DNA of 64,000 nt from Urbifossiella limnaea. GTDB taxonomy: Bacteria; Planctomycetota; Planctomycetia; Gemmatales; Gemmataceae. The notes below the pieces were generated by a model. That model was given only the letters and a program-made list of their open reading frames with translations, had not been told where the DNA came from and searched no databases. The stretch lies in contig NZ_CP036273.1 of the NCBI RefSeq assembly GCF_007747215.1, positions 1,782,322-1,846,321 of the forward strand, read 5' to 3'. Of this stretch, positions 26,595 through 35,086 are shown piece after piece (position 1 is the first letter of the stretch; each line of letters opens with the position of its first letter). A program made the translations under genes and the position numbers.

Positions 26595-27347
26595 TCAGTC
26601 GTACTCACCCGCCGGCGCGACGCGGCGGAACCCCGCGGCGTCGGCCACCAGAACCACCGGAATGAAGTGCTTGGAGTTAGGCGCCGGCACGTACTGAACC
26701 CGCCCCGTCGCCTCGAACCAGTCGCCCTCGCCGAAGCCGCCCAGCGTGCCGCGCTCCAGCACGACCCGCACCTTAGCCGGTACCACGTCCGCGGCGCAGC
26801 ACGTCATCTTGAGCCGGTAGACGGTGAACTGCCGGTCGTCGATCCGCGACACGCGCCCGGATACGACGGCCGTCCGCCCGCGCAGGCGCTCCCGTTCTGC
26901 CTCGTCGGAGGCGCCGGCGGCCAACTCGTTGAACGCCGTCACGGTGCCGTCCGTGTAGGGCGGCGACAGGAAACCCGTGACCGCGTCGTCGCCGCCGAGG
27001 AGCTTCTGAATGCGCGCCTGGCTGAACCCCGAGTACGGCACGCCGCACAGGAACAACGCGACGGGCAGGCAAAGCACCGCGAGGCGGGTGTAGGTCCAGT
27101 CGGAGTTGTGGTGGTGCCCACCCCCGTCGTGCCGGATGGCCACCGCCCGCACCGCCGCGAGGCCGAGGAGCGCCCACCCACTCGCCGTCACGAGCGGGTG
27201 GAAAGGCGAGGCGAGCAGGTAACCAAGCTGGCCGTTGTGAGACATCTGGAGCGCGACTAACCCGAGCACGCCGACCGTGAGAACGGTTAGGAATTCGCCA
27301 GCGGCGTGGGCGCGGGGCGCGTCCGCGTCGTGAAGGTGGTCTGTCAT
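26595..27347 (-). CDS. TIGR03943-like membrane protein (YcgQ type)
   Basis: The protein has 250 residues from ATG 27347, with AGGAGG five nt upstream (GTG 27350 is the in-frame alternative). Several N-terminal membrane helices (TVLTVGVLGLVALQM, ASGWALLGLAAVRAVA, LAVLCLPVALFLCGVPYSG) precede a soluble domain with the conserved LKMTCCAADVVPAKVRV motif and a beta-rich end (WFEATGRVQYVP). The CC-A-D motif and topology match the YcgQ/TIGR03943 family, normally encoded with a YcgR-type permease. No permease gene is next to it here. A histidine-rich loop (GGGHHHNSD) might bind metal. The function is unproven. Confidence 0.8.
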   Translation of the reverse strand: MTDHLHDADAPRAHAAGEFLTVLTVGVLGLVALQMSHNGQLGYLLASPFHPLVTASGWALLGLAAVRAVAIRHDGGGHHHNSDWTYTRLAVLCLPVALFLCGVPYSGFSQARIQKLLGGDDAVTGFLSPPYTDGTVTAFNELAAGASDEAERERLRGRTAVVSGRVSRIDDRQFTVYRLKMTCCAADVVPAKVRVVLERGTLGGFGEGDWFEATGRVQYVPAPNSKHFIPVVLVADAAGFRRVAPAGEYD

Positions 27348-27615
27348 CACTGCCTCCTGCGAAACCTACAAACGAATACGCCGCCGCCGGGCCCGCCGTT
27401 CAGCACGGCCGCGGCGGCCGGCTCCAACGCTCTTTTGTGGCACAGACTCAATGCGTGCCGCGACCCCCCAGGGGGGAGCCGTACACACAATGGAATCGGC
27501 CCGAGTTTTGAGCGTTCCGCCGCCCCCGGCAACTCGTCTTCCCCAGTTCCCCACGGGACGCTATACCCCCGCCGCGACCGGGAAACCCCGGCGGGCCGGG
27601 CGGCGGAGGAAGACC

Positions 27616-29256
27616 ATGACGGCACCCACGTTGCGGCGACTCGCGGCCACCACCGCCGCCCTCGCACTCCTCGCCACCACGCTCCGCGCGCAGCCGGAAC
27701 CGTTCCCCGTCCGCCCCGCCGACGTGCCGCCGCTCGAACTCCCCGAAGAGCCCGCCACGATCATCACCGACCCGAACGTCGTGCCGGCGCAGTTCCAGCA
27801 ACCGGTGTCGCTCGACAAGACGCAGCCGGTGACGCTGCCGCGGCCGGTCGCCGACCCGCCGCCGCCCGTCGTGCGGGTGCAGGTCCGCGTGCCCGCCGAC
27901 TCGCCGCCCGGCGACGACATCAAGTACGTCCTCACCGTCACCAACAGCTCCGCGGCGGACGCCCACCGCGTCACCATCCGCAACCCGATCCCGGACGGCA
28001 TCGAGCAGGTGGTGAAGGCGGCGCCGCAGTTCGACGAGGCGCCGGACAAGAACAAGCAGCTGACGTGGTCGCTCGGCACCCTGAAGGGCGGCGAGTCGAA
28101 GACGATCGAGCTGGTGCTGAAGCCCAAGGCCGACGCGAAGGAGGTGAAGAACCTCGCCTACGTTCGCTTCGAGCACGGCGAGGCGACCACGACGCGGATC
28201 GCCCGGCCGGGCCTCAAAATCACCCGCAGCGCGCCGAAGCAGTCGGTGAAGGACGAGCCGTTCACCGTGCGCGTGCTCGTGGAGAACACGGGCAAGGTGC
28301 CCGCCGAGAAGGTGAAGATCGTGGAGACGCTCACCGCCACGGCCCAGGTGCAGGCGGTGACGACCGGCGTGAAGCGGACGCGGCCCGAGGACAACCAGTG
28401 GCAGTGGGAACTCGGCACGCTCCTGCCGGGACAGCGGAAGGTGGTCGAGTTCCGCGTCAGCCCGCAGCAGGCCGGCGAGGCCGCGGGCACCACCGTTGTC
28501 ACCGCCGAGAAGGGGATTCTGGAAAAGACCGAGGGGCGGACGCAGGTGCTGGTGTCGGGCCTGAGCGTGCGGCTCGACGGGCCGAAGGGGATCGTGAATC
28601 CCGGTGAATCGGCGCGGTACGAGATCACGGTGCGGAACACTGGCACGCTGCCGAGCACGAACGTGAGGGTGACGGGGAGCGTGCCGGCGGACTGCCGGCC
28701 GACGATGAAGACGGACGGCGGGCAGCTGTACCGCGACGCCGTGGTGTGGACGGTCCCGAAGCTGGAGCCGGGCGAGGCGATGACGCTGCGCTACGGGCTG
28801 AAGGCGGCGACGAGCGGCCGGCGGGTGGTGGTGGCGAGCGCGGCCGACGCCCGCAAGGCCCGCGACTCGCAGGAACTGGCGACGGTGTTCCAGGGAACCG
28901 CGGCGCTGGTGTGGGAGCAGACGCCGGACCCGGCGGCGCTGGCGAAGGGGCGCAACGGCACGGTCACGGTGCGGGTGCGGAACACCGGCGGCGAGGAGGC
29001 GCGGAACGTGCGCCTGGAGGTGGAGTTGCCGCCGGAGGTGGGCTACGTGCAGTCCACGCCGCAGGTGCGGGCGGAGAACGGCAAGGTGGTGTTCGGCCCG
29101 GAGGCAGTGTCGGCGGGCGGCGAGCGGGTGTACACGATCACGTACCAGGCGGAGCGGCCGGGGCAGGCGTGGTTCCGCTTCCGGCTGGCCGCGGACGCGC
29201 TCGGCGACCGGCCGGTGACGACCGAGAAGTCGGTGGAGATCACGGGCGGCGGCTGA
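27616..29256 (+). CDS. Exported DUF11-like repeat protein
   Basis: The protein has 546 residues from ATG 27616 behind GGAGGAAGACC; the frame is open further upstream but without coding features. A signal peptide is clear (MTAPTLRRLAATTAALALLA, then TTLRAQPE). Four Ig-like modules of the DUF11/CARDB type follow, each with the pattern 'Y-V-x-V-T-N-x' then 'V-x-D-x-x-P': KYVLTVTNSSAADAHRVTI, FTVRVLVENTGKVPAEKVKI, RYEITVRNTGTLPSTNVRV and VTVRVRNTGGEEARNVRL. It is likely a cell-surface or periplasmic structural protein, similar to planctomycete wall-associated DUF11 proteins. No anchor is seen at the C terminus. Confidence 0.88.
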   Translation: MTAPTLRRLAATTAALALLATTLRAQPEPFPVRPADVPPLELPEEPATIITDPNVVPAQFQQPVSLDKTQPVTLPRPVADPPPPVVRVQVRVPADSPPGDDIKYVLTVTNSSAADAHRVTIRNPIPDGIEQVVKAAPQFDEAPDKNKQLTWSLGTLKGGESKTIELVLKPKADAKEVKNLAYVRFEHGEATTTRIARPGLKITRSAPKQSVKDEPFTVRVLVENTGKVPAEKVKIVETLTATAQVQAVTTGVKRTRPEDNQWQWELGTLLPGQRKVVEFRVSPQQAGEAAGTTVVTAEKGILEKTEGRTQVLVSGLSVRLDGPKGIVNPGESARYEITVRNTGTLPSTNVRVTGSVPADCRPTMKTDGGQLYRDAVVWTVPKLEPGEAMTLRYGLKAATSGRRVVVASAADARKARDSQELATVFQGTAALVWEQTPDPAALAKGRNGTVTVRVRNTGGEEARNVRLEVELPPEVGYVQSTPQVRAENGKVVFGPEAVSAGGERVYTITYQAERPGQAWFRFRLAADALGDRPVTTEKSVEITGGG

Positions 29257-29277
29257 CGTGTGGCCGGCTTCCAGCCG

Positions 29278-30393
29278 CTACGCGAACAGCGCCGCCTCCG
29301 CCACCAGCCCCGGGCCGAACCCGAGCGCCACGCACGGCCCCGGGGCGCCCTCGCGGCGCAGCTTGTCGAGCACGAACAGCACCGTCGGGCTCGACATGTT
29401 GCCGCGGTCGGCGAACACCGCCCGCGACGACGCCAGCGCCGCCGGCGGCAGCCCCAGCGCCTCCTCCACCGCGACCAGAATCTTCGGCCCGCCCGGGTGG
29501 ACGGCCCAGCTCTTCACGTCGGCCAGTGACAGCCCGTTGTCACGCAGCCAGCCGTCGAGCCACGGCTTCAGGTGGGCGGCGATCAGCCCGGGGACGCGGC
29601 GCGACAGCGTCATGGCGAAGCCGTTGTCGCCGACCGTCCACGCCATGTCCGCCGCCGACTCGGGGATGAGGCACGAGCCCGACGCGCGGAGTTGCAGGGG
29701 AACAGCCCGCTCACGCGGGCCGCTCGCCTCCCACTGTCCCGCGACCGCGGCGGCGCCGTCGGCGAAGATGGCGTTGGCGATCAGCTTGTCGGCCTCGTTG
29801 CCGTAGTAGTAGTGCAGGCTGCACAGCTCCACCGCCGTCACCAGCACCCGGGCTCCGGGGTGCGCCGCCGCGAAGGCGTGGGCGACGCGCAGCCCGTTCA
29901 GCGCGCCGTGACAGCCCATGAAGCCGACGTTTGTCCGCTCCACCGTCGGCCGCAGGCCCAGCCCGCGGATCAGCGCCAGGTCCACGCCCGGGGCGCCGAA
30001 GCCGGTACACGACACCGTGACGAGGTGTGTGAAGCTGTCCGGCGCGAAGCCGCTCTCGGCCACCGCCTGCGCCGCCGCCCGCAGCGCCAGCGGGCCGGCT
30101 TCGGCGGCGTACATCGTCATCCGCTCGGCCGTCGTCGGGCCGACGTTGTCGCGCGCCGGCGTGGGGTAGAACGGCGAACTCACGCGGTCCTCGCCGTCGA
30201 GTACGTCGCGCACCACGGCCCCGCCGATCACCTGAAACCGCCGCTCGACGCCGGATTTCTCGTAGACGGGGACGAGCCACGTCGAGGTGCGCACGTCGGC
30301 GCCGGCTAGCTTCCGGGCGAGGCCGAGGCCGTCGGCGGCCGTGACGGCGTCCGGCGGGTTGGCGGTGCCGAGGCCGTGGATGGCGAAGCTCAT
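29278..30393 (-). CDS. Type III polyketide synthase (chalcone/stilbene synthase-like)
   Basis: The protein has 371 residues. The catalytic triad is Cys161 (NVGFMGCHGALNGLR), His299 (SWAVHPGGPKIL) and Asn332 (ADRGNMSSPTVLFVL); VSCTGFGAPGVD and the C-terminal GFGPGLVAEAALF are also family hallmarks. These enzymes extend an acyl-CoA with malonyl-CoA and cyclise it to alkylresorcinols, alkylpyrones or related phenolics. It is the last gene of a three-gene minus-strand operon, overlapping the flavin enzyme by ATGA. The operon composition suggests a methylated and oxidised or reduced phenolic lipid. Product and starter unit cannot be read from the sequence. Confidence 0.94.
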   Translation of the reverse strand: MSFAIHGLGTANPPDAVTAADGLGLARKLAGADVRTSTWLVPVYEKSGVERRFQVIGGAVVRDVLDGEDRVSSPFYPTPARDNVGPTTAERMTMYAAEAGPLALRAAAQAVAESGFAPDSFTHLVTVSCTGFGAPGVDLALIRGLGLRPTVERTNVGFMGCHGALNGLRVAHAFAAAHPGARVLVTAVELCSLHYYYGNEADKLIANAIFADGAAAVAGQWEASGPRERAVPLQLRASGSCLIPESAADMAWTVGDNGFAMTLSRRVPGLIAAHLKPWLDGWLRDNGLSLADVKSWAVHPGGPKILVAVEEALGLPPAALASSRAVFADRGNMSSPTVLFVLDKLRREGAPGPCVALGFGPGLVAEAALFA

Positions 30394-31484
30394 GCGGGGC
30401 GTCCGGTGGGTCGGTTCAGCGCGGCGGTTACGGGGCGGGCCAGCACGGGGAGGAGCGACAGGGCGCGGACGGCGATGCGGGTGAACGTCGGCGAGCGGAG
30501 CGCCCGCGCGGCGGCGCGGCACACGCCCTGCCGGCCGCGGACCACGCGGGCGTGTGCCGCCCGCCACGCCGCGGCATGCGCCTCGGTCCACCCGCTCGCT
30601 GCTTCCTGCACAATCGGCGCCAGCGCCGCGGCCCCCGCCAGCGCCCAGGCCATTCCTTCGCCGGTGAACGGCTCGACGTACCCCGCCGCGTCGCCGACCG
30701 CGAACGTCCGCCGGCCGGCGACCTGGCTCGGCGTTCGCGTCAGCGTCGGGGTGCCCTTCCACGCCGCGTCCGCGACGCTGGCGGGTAGCGGCCAGCGCGT
30801 CGTCTTCAGCACGTCGGCCGCGGCCGGGCCGACACCGCCGGTGGCCTTCACGAACGCCGGGTCGAACGCGGCGGCGAGGTCGAGGCGGCCGTCTTCGAGG
30901 CGGACGAGGCCGACGTATCCGCCGCGGGCGGTCGCCATGAAGATCGTGCCGGGGGCGAAGAACGCCGGCACCGCGTCGGCCGGCAGCACGACACCGGCGC
31001 CGAGCCGCGACCCGGCGGCGGCGTCGGTGCGCGTCGGCAGGCCGGACGCGAGCACGACGACTTCGGGGGCGACCGTGCGCGACCCGTCGAGCGTCACCCG
31101 CCCGTCGTCGTCCACCTTCGCCCGCACGCCGGTGAGCACCGTCGCCCCCGCCGCTTCCGCTTCGCGTATCAGGGCCACGTCGAGGGCGTCCCGCGACACG
31201 GCCACACCGCCGGGCAGCGGCACGTCGGCGTCGGCGCGGCCGGCCGCGAGCTTCACCCGCCGCAGCGGCACCGCCCCGAGTTGGCTCAGCACACCGCCCA
31301 ACCCCACGGCGTCCAGCGCGGCAATTCCCGCGGCGTTGAGGCAGCACCCGCACACCTTCGGCCGCGGGAACGTCGCCTGATCGACGAGCAACACGCGGGT
31401 GCCGCGGCGGGCCAGCTCGCGCGCGGCGAGGCTGCCGGCGGGGCCGGCGCCAATCACGACGACGGGAACGTCGAGCGTTGTCAT
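30390..31484 (-). CDS. FAD-dependent oxidoreductase, geranylgeranyl-reductase-like
   Basis: The protein has 364 residues. The Rossmann motif VVVIGAGPAGSLAARELARR binds FAD, followed by KVCGCCLNAAGI near the active site and the second FAD motif FAVGDAAGYVEPFTGEGMAW. This is the geranylgeranyl reductase / p-hydroxybenzoate hydroxylase-like superfamily, so either a reductase or a hydroxylase is possible. The gene overlaps the methyltransferase gene upstream by 4 nt and the polyketide synthase gene downstream by 4 nt (ATGA in both). It probably tailors the polyketide ring or its side chain. Confidence 0.9.
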   Translation of the reverse strand: MTTLDVPVVVIGAGPAGSLAARELARRGTRVLLVDQATFPRPKVCGCCLNAAGIAALDAVGLGGVLSQLGAVPLRRVKLAAGRADADVPLPGGVAVSRDALDVALIREAEAAGATVLTGVRAKVDDDGRVTLDGSRTVAPEVVVLASGLPTRTDAAAGSRLGAGVVLPADAVPAFFAPGTIFMATARGGYVGLVRLEDGRLDLAAAFDPAFVKATGGVGPAAADVLKTTRWPLPASVADAAWKGTPTLTRTPSQVAGRRTFAVGDAAGYVEPFTGEGMAWALAGAAALAPIVQEAASGWTEAHAAAWRAAHARVVRGRQGVCRAAARALRSPTFTRIAVRALSLLPVLARPVTAALNRPTGRPA

Positions 31485-32176
31485 GCCGGGGTCGTCCGCT
31501 CCCATTGCAGCAAGAACCGGCACGGGAAGCGCCCCCGCACCGCAGCCCCCGTCAGCCCGGCCCGCGCCGCCAGCCCCGCCGCCTCCGCCGCGGTGAACGC
31601 CGACCGCACCGACGCCGGCCCGTCGAACCGCACCACCGCCGACCGCGTCAGCAGCCGGCTCGCCGCCCACACCGACACGTAGTTGAACCGCGACCGGGCC
31701 AGGTCGTTCACCAGCACCCGCCGCCCCGCCGCGGCCGCGATCCGCCGCAGCAGCGTCACCGCGTCGTCGTCGGAGAGGTGGTGCAGGAACAGCGAGCACG
31801 TCACCACGTCGAACCCGGCCGGCAGCGGGTCGCGTAGCACGTCGTGGACGAAGAACGTCAGCCCCGGCGCGGCCTGCTTCGCCGCGTCGATCGCGGTCGC
31901 GCTGATGTCGCAGCCGGCGACCTCGACCGGCAGGCCGGCCCGCACCGCCTTCGCCGCCAGCGCCCGGGGCACGTCGCCGGAGCCGGTGGCCACGTCGAGC
32001 ACGCGCAAGGGGCCGCCGCGGGCGAGTTCCCGTACCGCCGGCCACAGCACGCCGGGCGAGTCGCTGACGCGGTTCAACCGGGCCAGCCCCGCGAGGGCGC
32101 GGCGGTGCTCGGCCGGGTCGAGCGCCGGGTCGTCCATCAGCTCGGGGACGCGCTCGCGGCGGGCGAGGGACGGCAT
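31481..32176 (-). CDS. Class I SAM-dependent methyltransferase
   Basis: The protein has 231 residues from ATG 32176 with GGAGG four nt upstream. Motif I is VLDVATGSGDVPRAL; motif II follows as VAGCDISATAIDAAK, then FDVVTCSLFLHHLSDDD. It resembles small-molecule methyltransferases. It is the first gene of the operon with a flavin oxidoreductase and a type III polyketide synthase, so a phenolic product is the likely substrate (inference from context). The divergent gene starts 112 nt away on the other strand. Confidence 0.9.
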   Translation of the reverse strand: MPSLARRERVPELMDDPALDPAEHRRALAGLARLNRVSDSPGVLWPAVRELARGGPLRVLDVATGSGDVPRALAAKAVRAGLPVEVAGCDISATAIDAAKQAAPGLTFFVHDVLRDPLPAGFDVVTCSLFLHHLSDDDAVTLLRRIAAAAGRRVLVNDLARSRFNYVSVWAASRLLTRSAVVRFDGPASVRSAFTAAEAAGLAARAGLTGAAVRGRFPCRFLLQWERTTPA

Positions 32177-32259
32177 CACGCCTCCGGGAGGGACCGGGTG
32201 AGTGTATGGGTTGGGTAACCGCGGCGGCCGCCCGCCGCGGTTTCGCCGCCGCCGCCGGG

Positions 32260-32289
32260 TTGAGCCGTTCCCTCGGTTACCGGTATAAT
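32260..32289 (+). promoter_or_regulatory. Sigma70-like promoter overlapping an annotated ATG
   Basis: TTGAGC (32260-32265), an 18-nt spacer and a perfect TATAAT (32284-32289). The -10 box contains the A and T of ATG 32288, so transcription would begin after that codon. Confidence 0.6.
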
Positions 32290-34027
32290 GTCCCGCACGC
32301 CTGCGTCCCGTCCCGAGGCCGCGTTGAGCCCCCGCCCGCGACTGCTCCTGATCGGCCCCGAGCCGGCCCACCTGAACGGCACCCTCGACGGGGCCGACGT
32401 GGAGGCCATCGCCGACGACCCCGCCCTCGTCGCCGAGCGGATCCGCGCCGGCGGCGTGGAGGCGATCGTCGCCTCCGCCGCGACGGCCGCCGGATTGCTG
32501 GAGCGCGTCCGCAGGGACGAACTCGTTCTCACCCACGTCGACAAGGGGTTGGCCGTCCTCGACCTCGGCGGCACGGTGGTGTGGGCGAACCCCGCCTTCA
32601 CCGTGTCGGCGGCGTGCCCCGCCGATCCGGTCGGCCGGCCGCTGTTCGAGGCGCTCGGCGGCGCCCGCGTCGTCGGCCCCGACCTGACGCGGCCCGCCGA
32701 CCCGGCCGCCGACCCGTTCGCCGCCGCCCGCGCCGGCCGGCCGCTGTCGTTCCGCCTCCGCTGCCCCGCCGACCCCGACCCGAGGTACTACGAGGCCGAC
32801 GTCCGCCCCGTCCCCGACTCCCAGCCGCCGCTGCTCGTCGTCGTCATCCGGAACGTCACCGAGGAAGTGGTTCAACGACAGAAGCTCGACGCCCTCCACG
32901 CCGCCGGCCAGGAGCTCGCCGCGCTCGACCCCGACCAGCTCGCGGAGATGAACACGCCGAGCCGGGCCGAGTTGCTGAAGCTGAACCTCCGCCGCCTGAT
33001 CCACGACCTCCTCCGCTACGACACGATCGAAGTCCGGCTGCTCGACCGCCGCACCGGCGAGCTGCGGCCGCTGATCGAGGACGGGATGACGGCCGAGGCG
33101 GCCGGCCGCGTGCTGTACGCCCGGCCGACCGGCAACGGCGTCACCGGGCACGTCGCGTTCACCGGCACCAGCTACCTGTGCCACGACGCCGCGGACGACC
33201 CGCTGTACATCCGCGGGGCGGAGGGCGCCCGCAGCTCGATGACGGTGCCGCTGAAGGTGCCCGGCGGCGAGGTGGTCGGCACGCTGAACGTGGAGAGCCC
33301 GCGGCCGAACGCCTTCGGCCCGGACGACCTCCAGTTCACCGAGCTGTTCAGCCGCGAGGTCGCCGCCGCACTCAACACCCTCGACCTGCTCACGGCGCAG
33401 GAGGAGTGCACGGCGACGCAGTCGATCGCCGCGGTGAACAAGGAGATCGCGCTGCCGATCGACGAGGTGCTGGCCAGCGCCAGCCTGCTGATCGGCAAGC
33501 CGTTCGCCGACCCCGAGACGGCGGCGCACCTGCGGAAGATCCTCGACAACGCCCGGCTGGTGAAGGAGAGCGTCGGCCGCGTCGGCCGCGAGATGACGCC
33601 GCGCCCCGCGCCGCCGGCCGAGCCGCCCCCGGTGCCCGCCCCCGACGCGACGCCGCTCGTCGGCCGTCGCGTGCTGGTGGTCGATCCGGACGAGCGCGTC
33701 CGCCGACAGGCGCACCTGTTGCTGACGCGGCTCGGCGCGACCGTGGAGACGGCCGGCACCGCGACGGCCGGCCTGGCCCTGGCCGGCGACATTCCCTACG
33801 ACGCCGTCTTTCTCGACGTGAAGCCGCCGGACATGGGCGGTTACGACTGCTACCGTCGGTTCAAGGCGGCGCGGCCGCGGAGCGTACTGGCGCTAACGAC
33901 CGGCTTCGGCTACGACGTGGCCCACTCGATCGTGAAGGCCCGCGGCGACGGCCTGCGGTACGTGCTGTTCAAGCCGTTCCGCCAGGAGCAGGTGGTGACC
34001 GCCGTCCTCGACGGCCCCGATTGTTGA
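32288..34027 (+). CDS. PAS-GAF-receiver signalling protein lacking kinase catalytic domain
   Basis: The protein has 579 residues from ATG 32288. In order: a degenerate receiver-like start (PRLLLIGPEPAH), a PAS domain at about 80-200 (GLAVLDLGGTVVWANPAF to VVVIRNVTEEV), and a GAF domain at about 235-375 (VTGHVAFTGTSYLC, SMTVPLKVPGGEVVGTLNVE). Next comes a dimerisation-helix-like segment (AAVNKEIALPIDEV) in which the phospho-His position is Asn/Lys, and last a receiver at about 460-575 with Asp in FLDVKPPDMGGYD and Lys in FKPF. No ATPase domain is present. A promoter covers the ATG; TTG 32324 with GAGG upstream may be the true start (567 residues). Confidence 0.85.
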   Translation: MSRTPASRPEAALSPRPRLLLIGPEPAHLNGTLDGADVEAIADDPALVAERIRAGGVEAIVASAATAAGLLERVRRDELVLTHVDKGLAVLDLGGTVVWANPAFTVSAACPADPVGRPLFEALGGARVVGPDLTRPADPAADPFAAARAGRPLSFRLRCPADPDPRYYEADVRPVPDSQPPLLVVVIRNVTEEVVQRQKLDALHAAGQELAALDPDQLAEMNTPSRAELLKLNLRRLIHDLLRYDTIEVRLLDRRTGELRPLIEDGMTAEAAGRVLYARPTGNGVTGHVAFTGTSYLCHDAADDPLYIRGAEGARSSMTVPLKVPGGEVVGTLNVESPRPNAFGPDDLQFTELFSREVAAALNTLDLLTAQEECTATQSIAAVNKEIALPIDEVLASASLLIGKPFADPETAAHLRKILDNARLVKESVGRVGREMTPRPAPPAEPPPVPAPDATPLVGRRVLVVDPDERVRRQAHLLLTRLGATVETAGTATAGLALAGDIPYDAVFLDVKPPDMGGYDCYRRFKAARPRSVLALTTGFGYDVAHSIVKARGDGLRYVLFKPFRQEQVVTAVLDGPDC

Positions 34028-34351
34028 CATGCCGCTCGCAGCGGCGGGTCAGACGCCTCACTTCGCCAGATCAAACGTCAGGTCGTTCTCCCCGGGCTTT
34101 AGCTGCTGCTTCACGCCCGTGATCGTGTCGCGGAACTTCGGCAGCCCCGACGGGCCGGTGCCCGCCACGTTATCCCAAATCGAGCCGGCCGCTCGCCCTG
34201 TCGTCAATCTCTGGAATCCGTGCATCCAACGCGGGCGGCGGTAGTGGGTCCGGGGCGCCGCCGTAATCCTGAAACGCGAAAAACCCCGCCGGACGGGCGG
34301 GGTTCCACGGGGCGACACTCGCCCGCTTCCGCGGGCGAGCCGATTCACGAC
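34028..34351. other. Intergenic region with a possible gene remnant and a terminator
   Basis: This gap of 324 bases contains a 55-codon minus-strand frame (34058-34225) ending in protein-like sequence (GLPKFRDTITGVKQQL, then DLTFDLAK), which may be the tail of a lost gene. It also contains the terminator of the PEP-CTERM gene at 34276-34304. No intact gene is supported. Confidence 0.4.
34276..34304 (-). terminator. Intrinsic terminator of PEP-CTERM gene
   Basis: On the minus strand AACCCCGCC (34304-34296) and GGCGGGGTT (34290-34282) form a 9-bp stem with a 5-nt loop, followed by TTTCGCG. It lies about 48 nt after the stop of the gene at 34352-34972. Confidence 0.8.
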
Positions 34352-34972
34352 TCACGCCTTCCGCTTCCGCAGGGCGCGGGCGGCGCCGGCGGCCGGGATG
34401 CCGATCGCCGCCAGCAGCAGCGTCGTCGGCTCCGGGACGCCCGTCGGGTTCTCGACCACCGGCGGGACGCCGGGGGCGATCGTGTCGATGATGTTCCGGT
34501 CCAGGTCGCCGGTCGTCGACTGCGGGTTCTGGGCGGTGAAGTCGGTCTTCGTGCTGGTCCCGACGGTGCTCACGGCGCCGAAGTTCCCCAGCCCGGTCTG
34601 CCCGGTGAGCGCGCTGCCGCCCTTGTACCGGAAAACCAGGTTGTCGATGCTCGCGTCGTCGTCCGGGCTGAGCCCGGCCGGGATCGGGCCGGCCTTCTGG
34701 ACTTCCATCGACCAGTCCCCGGCCGACGAGTTGGTCGGGTCGATGAACTGCGACCCGCTCACCAGCCCGCCGAAGTCGTAGATGGTGAAGTAGTCCCCGG
34801 CCTGGAGCTTCATGTCGGTCGGCAGCACGATTGCGTACTGCCACCGGAAGTTCCCGGCTTCGGGGGTGACGGTGACGGACGCCGGGATGATCCCGGCGGC
34901 GGCGGTGCCGGCTGCGACCACGGCCGCGGCGGCGGCAGTGAACAGGCGGGCGATCCAGGTGTGACGACTCAT
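34352..34972 (-). CDS. PEP-CTERM sorting-domain protein
   Basis: The protein has 206 residues. The signal peptide is WIARLFTAAAAAVVAAGTAA; the mature part is beta-rich (VTVTPEAGNFRWQYAIVL, GDYFTIYDFGGLVSGS, GQTGLGNFG). The C terminus is a classic PEP-CTERM tail: VPEPTTLLLAAIGIP, a hydrophobic helix and ARALRKRK. Such proteins are recognised by an exosortase, cut and released to the surface or matrix; no exosortase gene is in this window. A paralogue lies just upstream at 35087-35704, showing a local duplication. Confidence 0.9.
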   Translation of the reverse strand: MSRHTWIARLFTAAAAAVVAAGTAAAGIIPASVTVTPEAGNFRWQYAIVLPTDMKLQAGDYFTIYDFGGLVSGSQFIDPTNSSAGDWSMEVQKAGPIPAGLSPDDDASIDNLVFRYKGGSALTGQTGLGNFGAVSTVGTSTKTDFTAQNPQSTTGDLDRNIIDTIAPGVPPVVENPTGVPEPTTLLLAAIGIPAAGAARALRKRKA

Positions 34973-35086
34973 GCAGAACCCTCCGTGACAGGCGACTCGT
35001 GCGTCGGCCGGGAAACGATCCCCGGCCGGGGGCGGCGGCCGGATACCCTCCGTCCGCCGGCGACCGCCCCTAACGACGGCGGGCTT

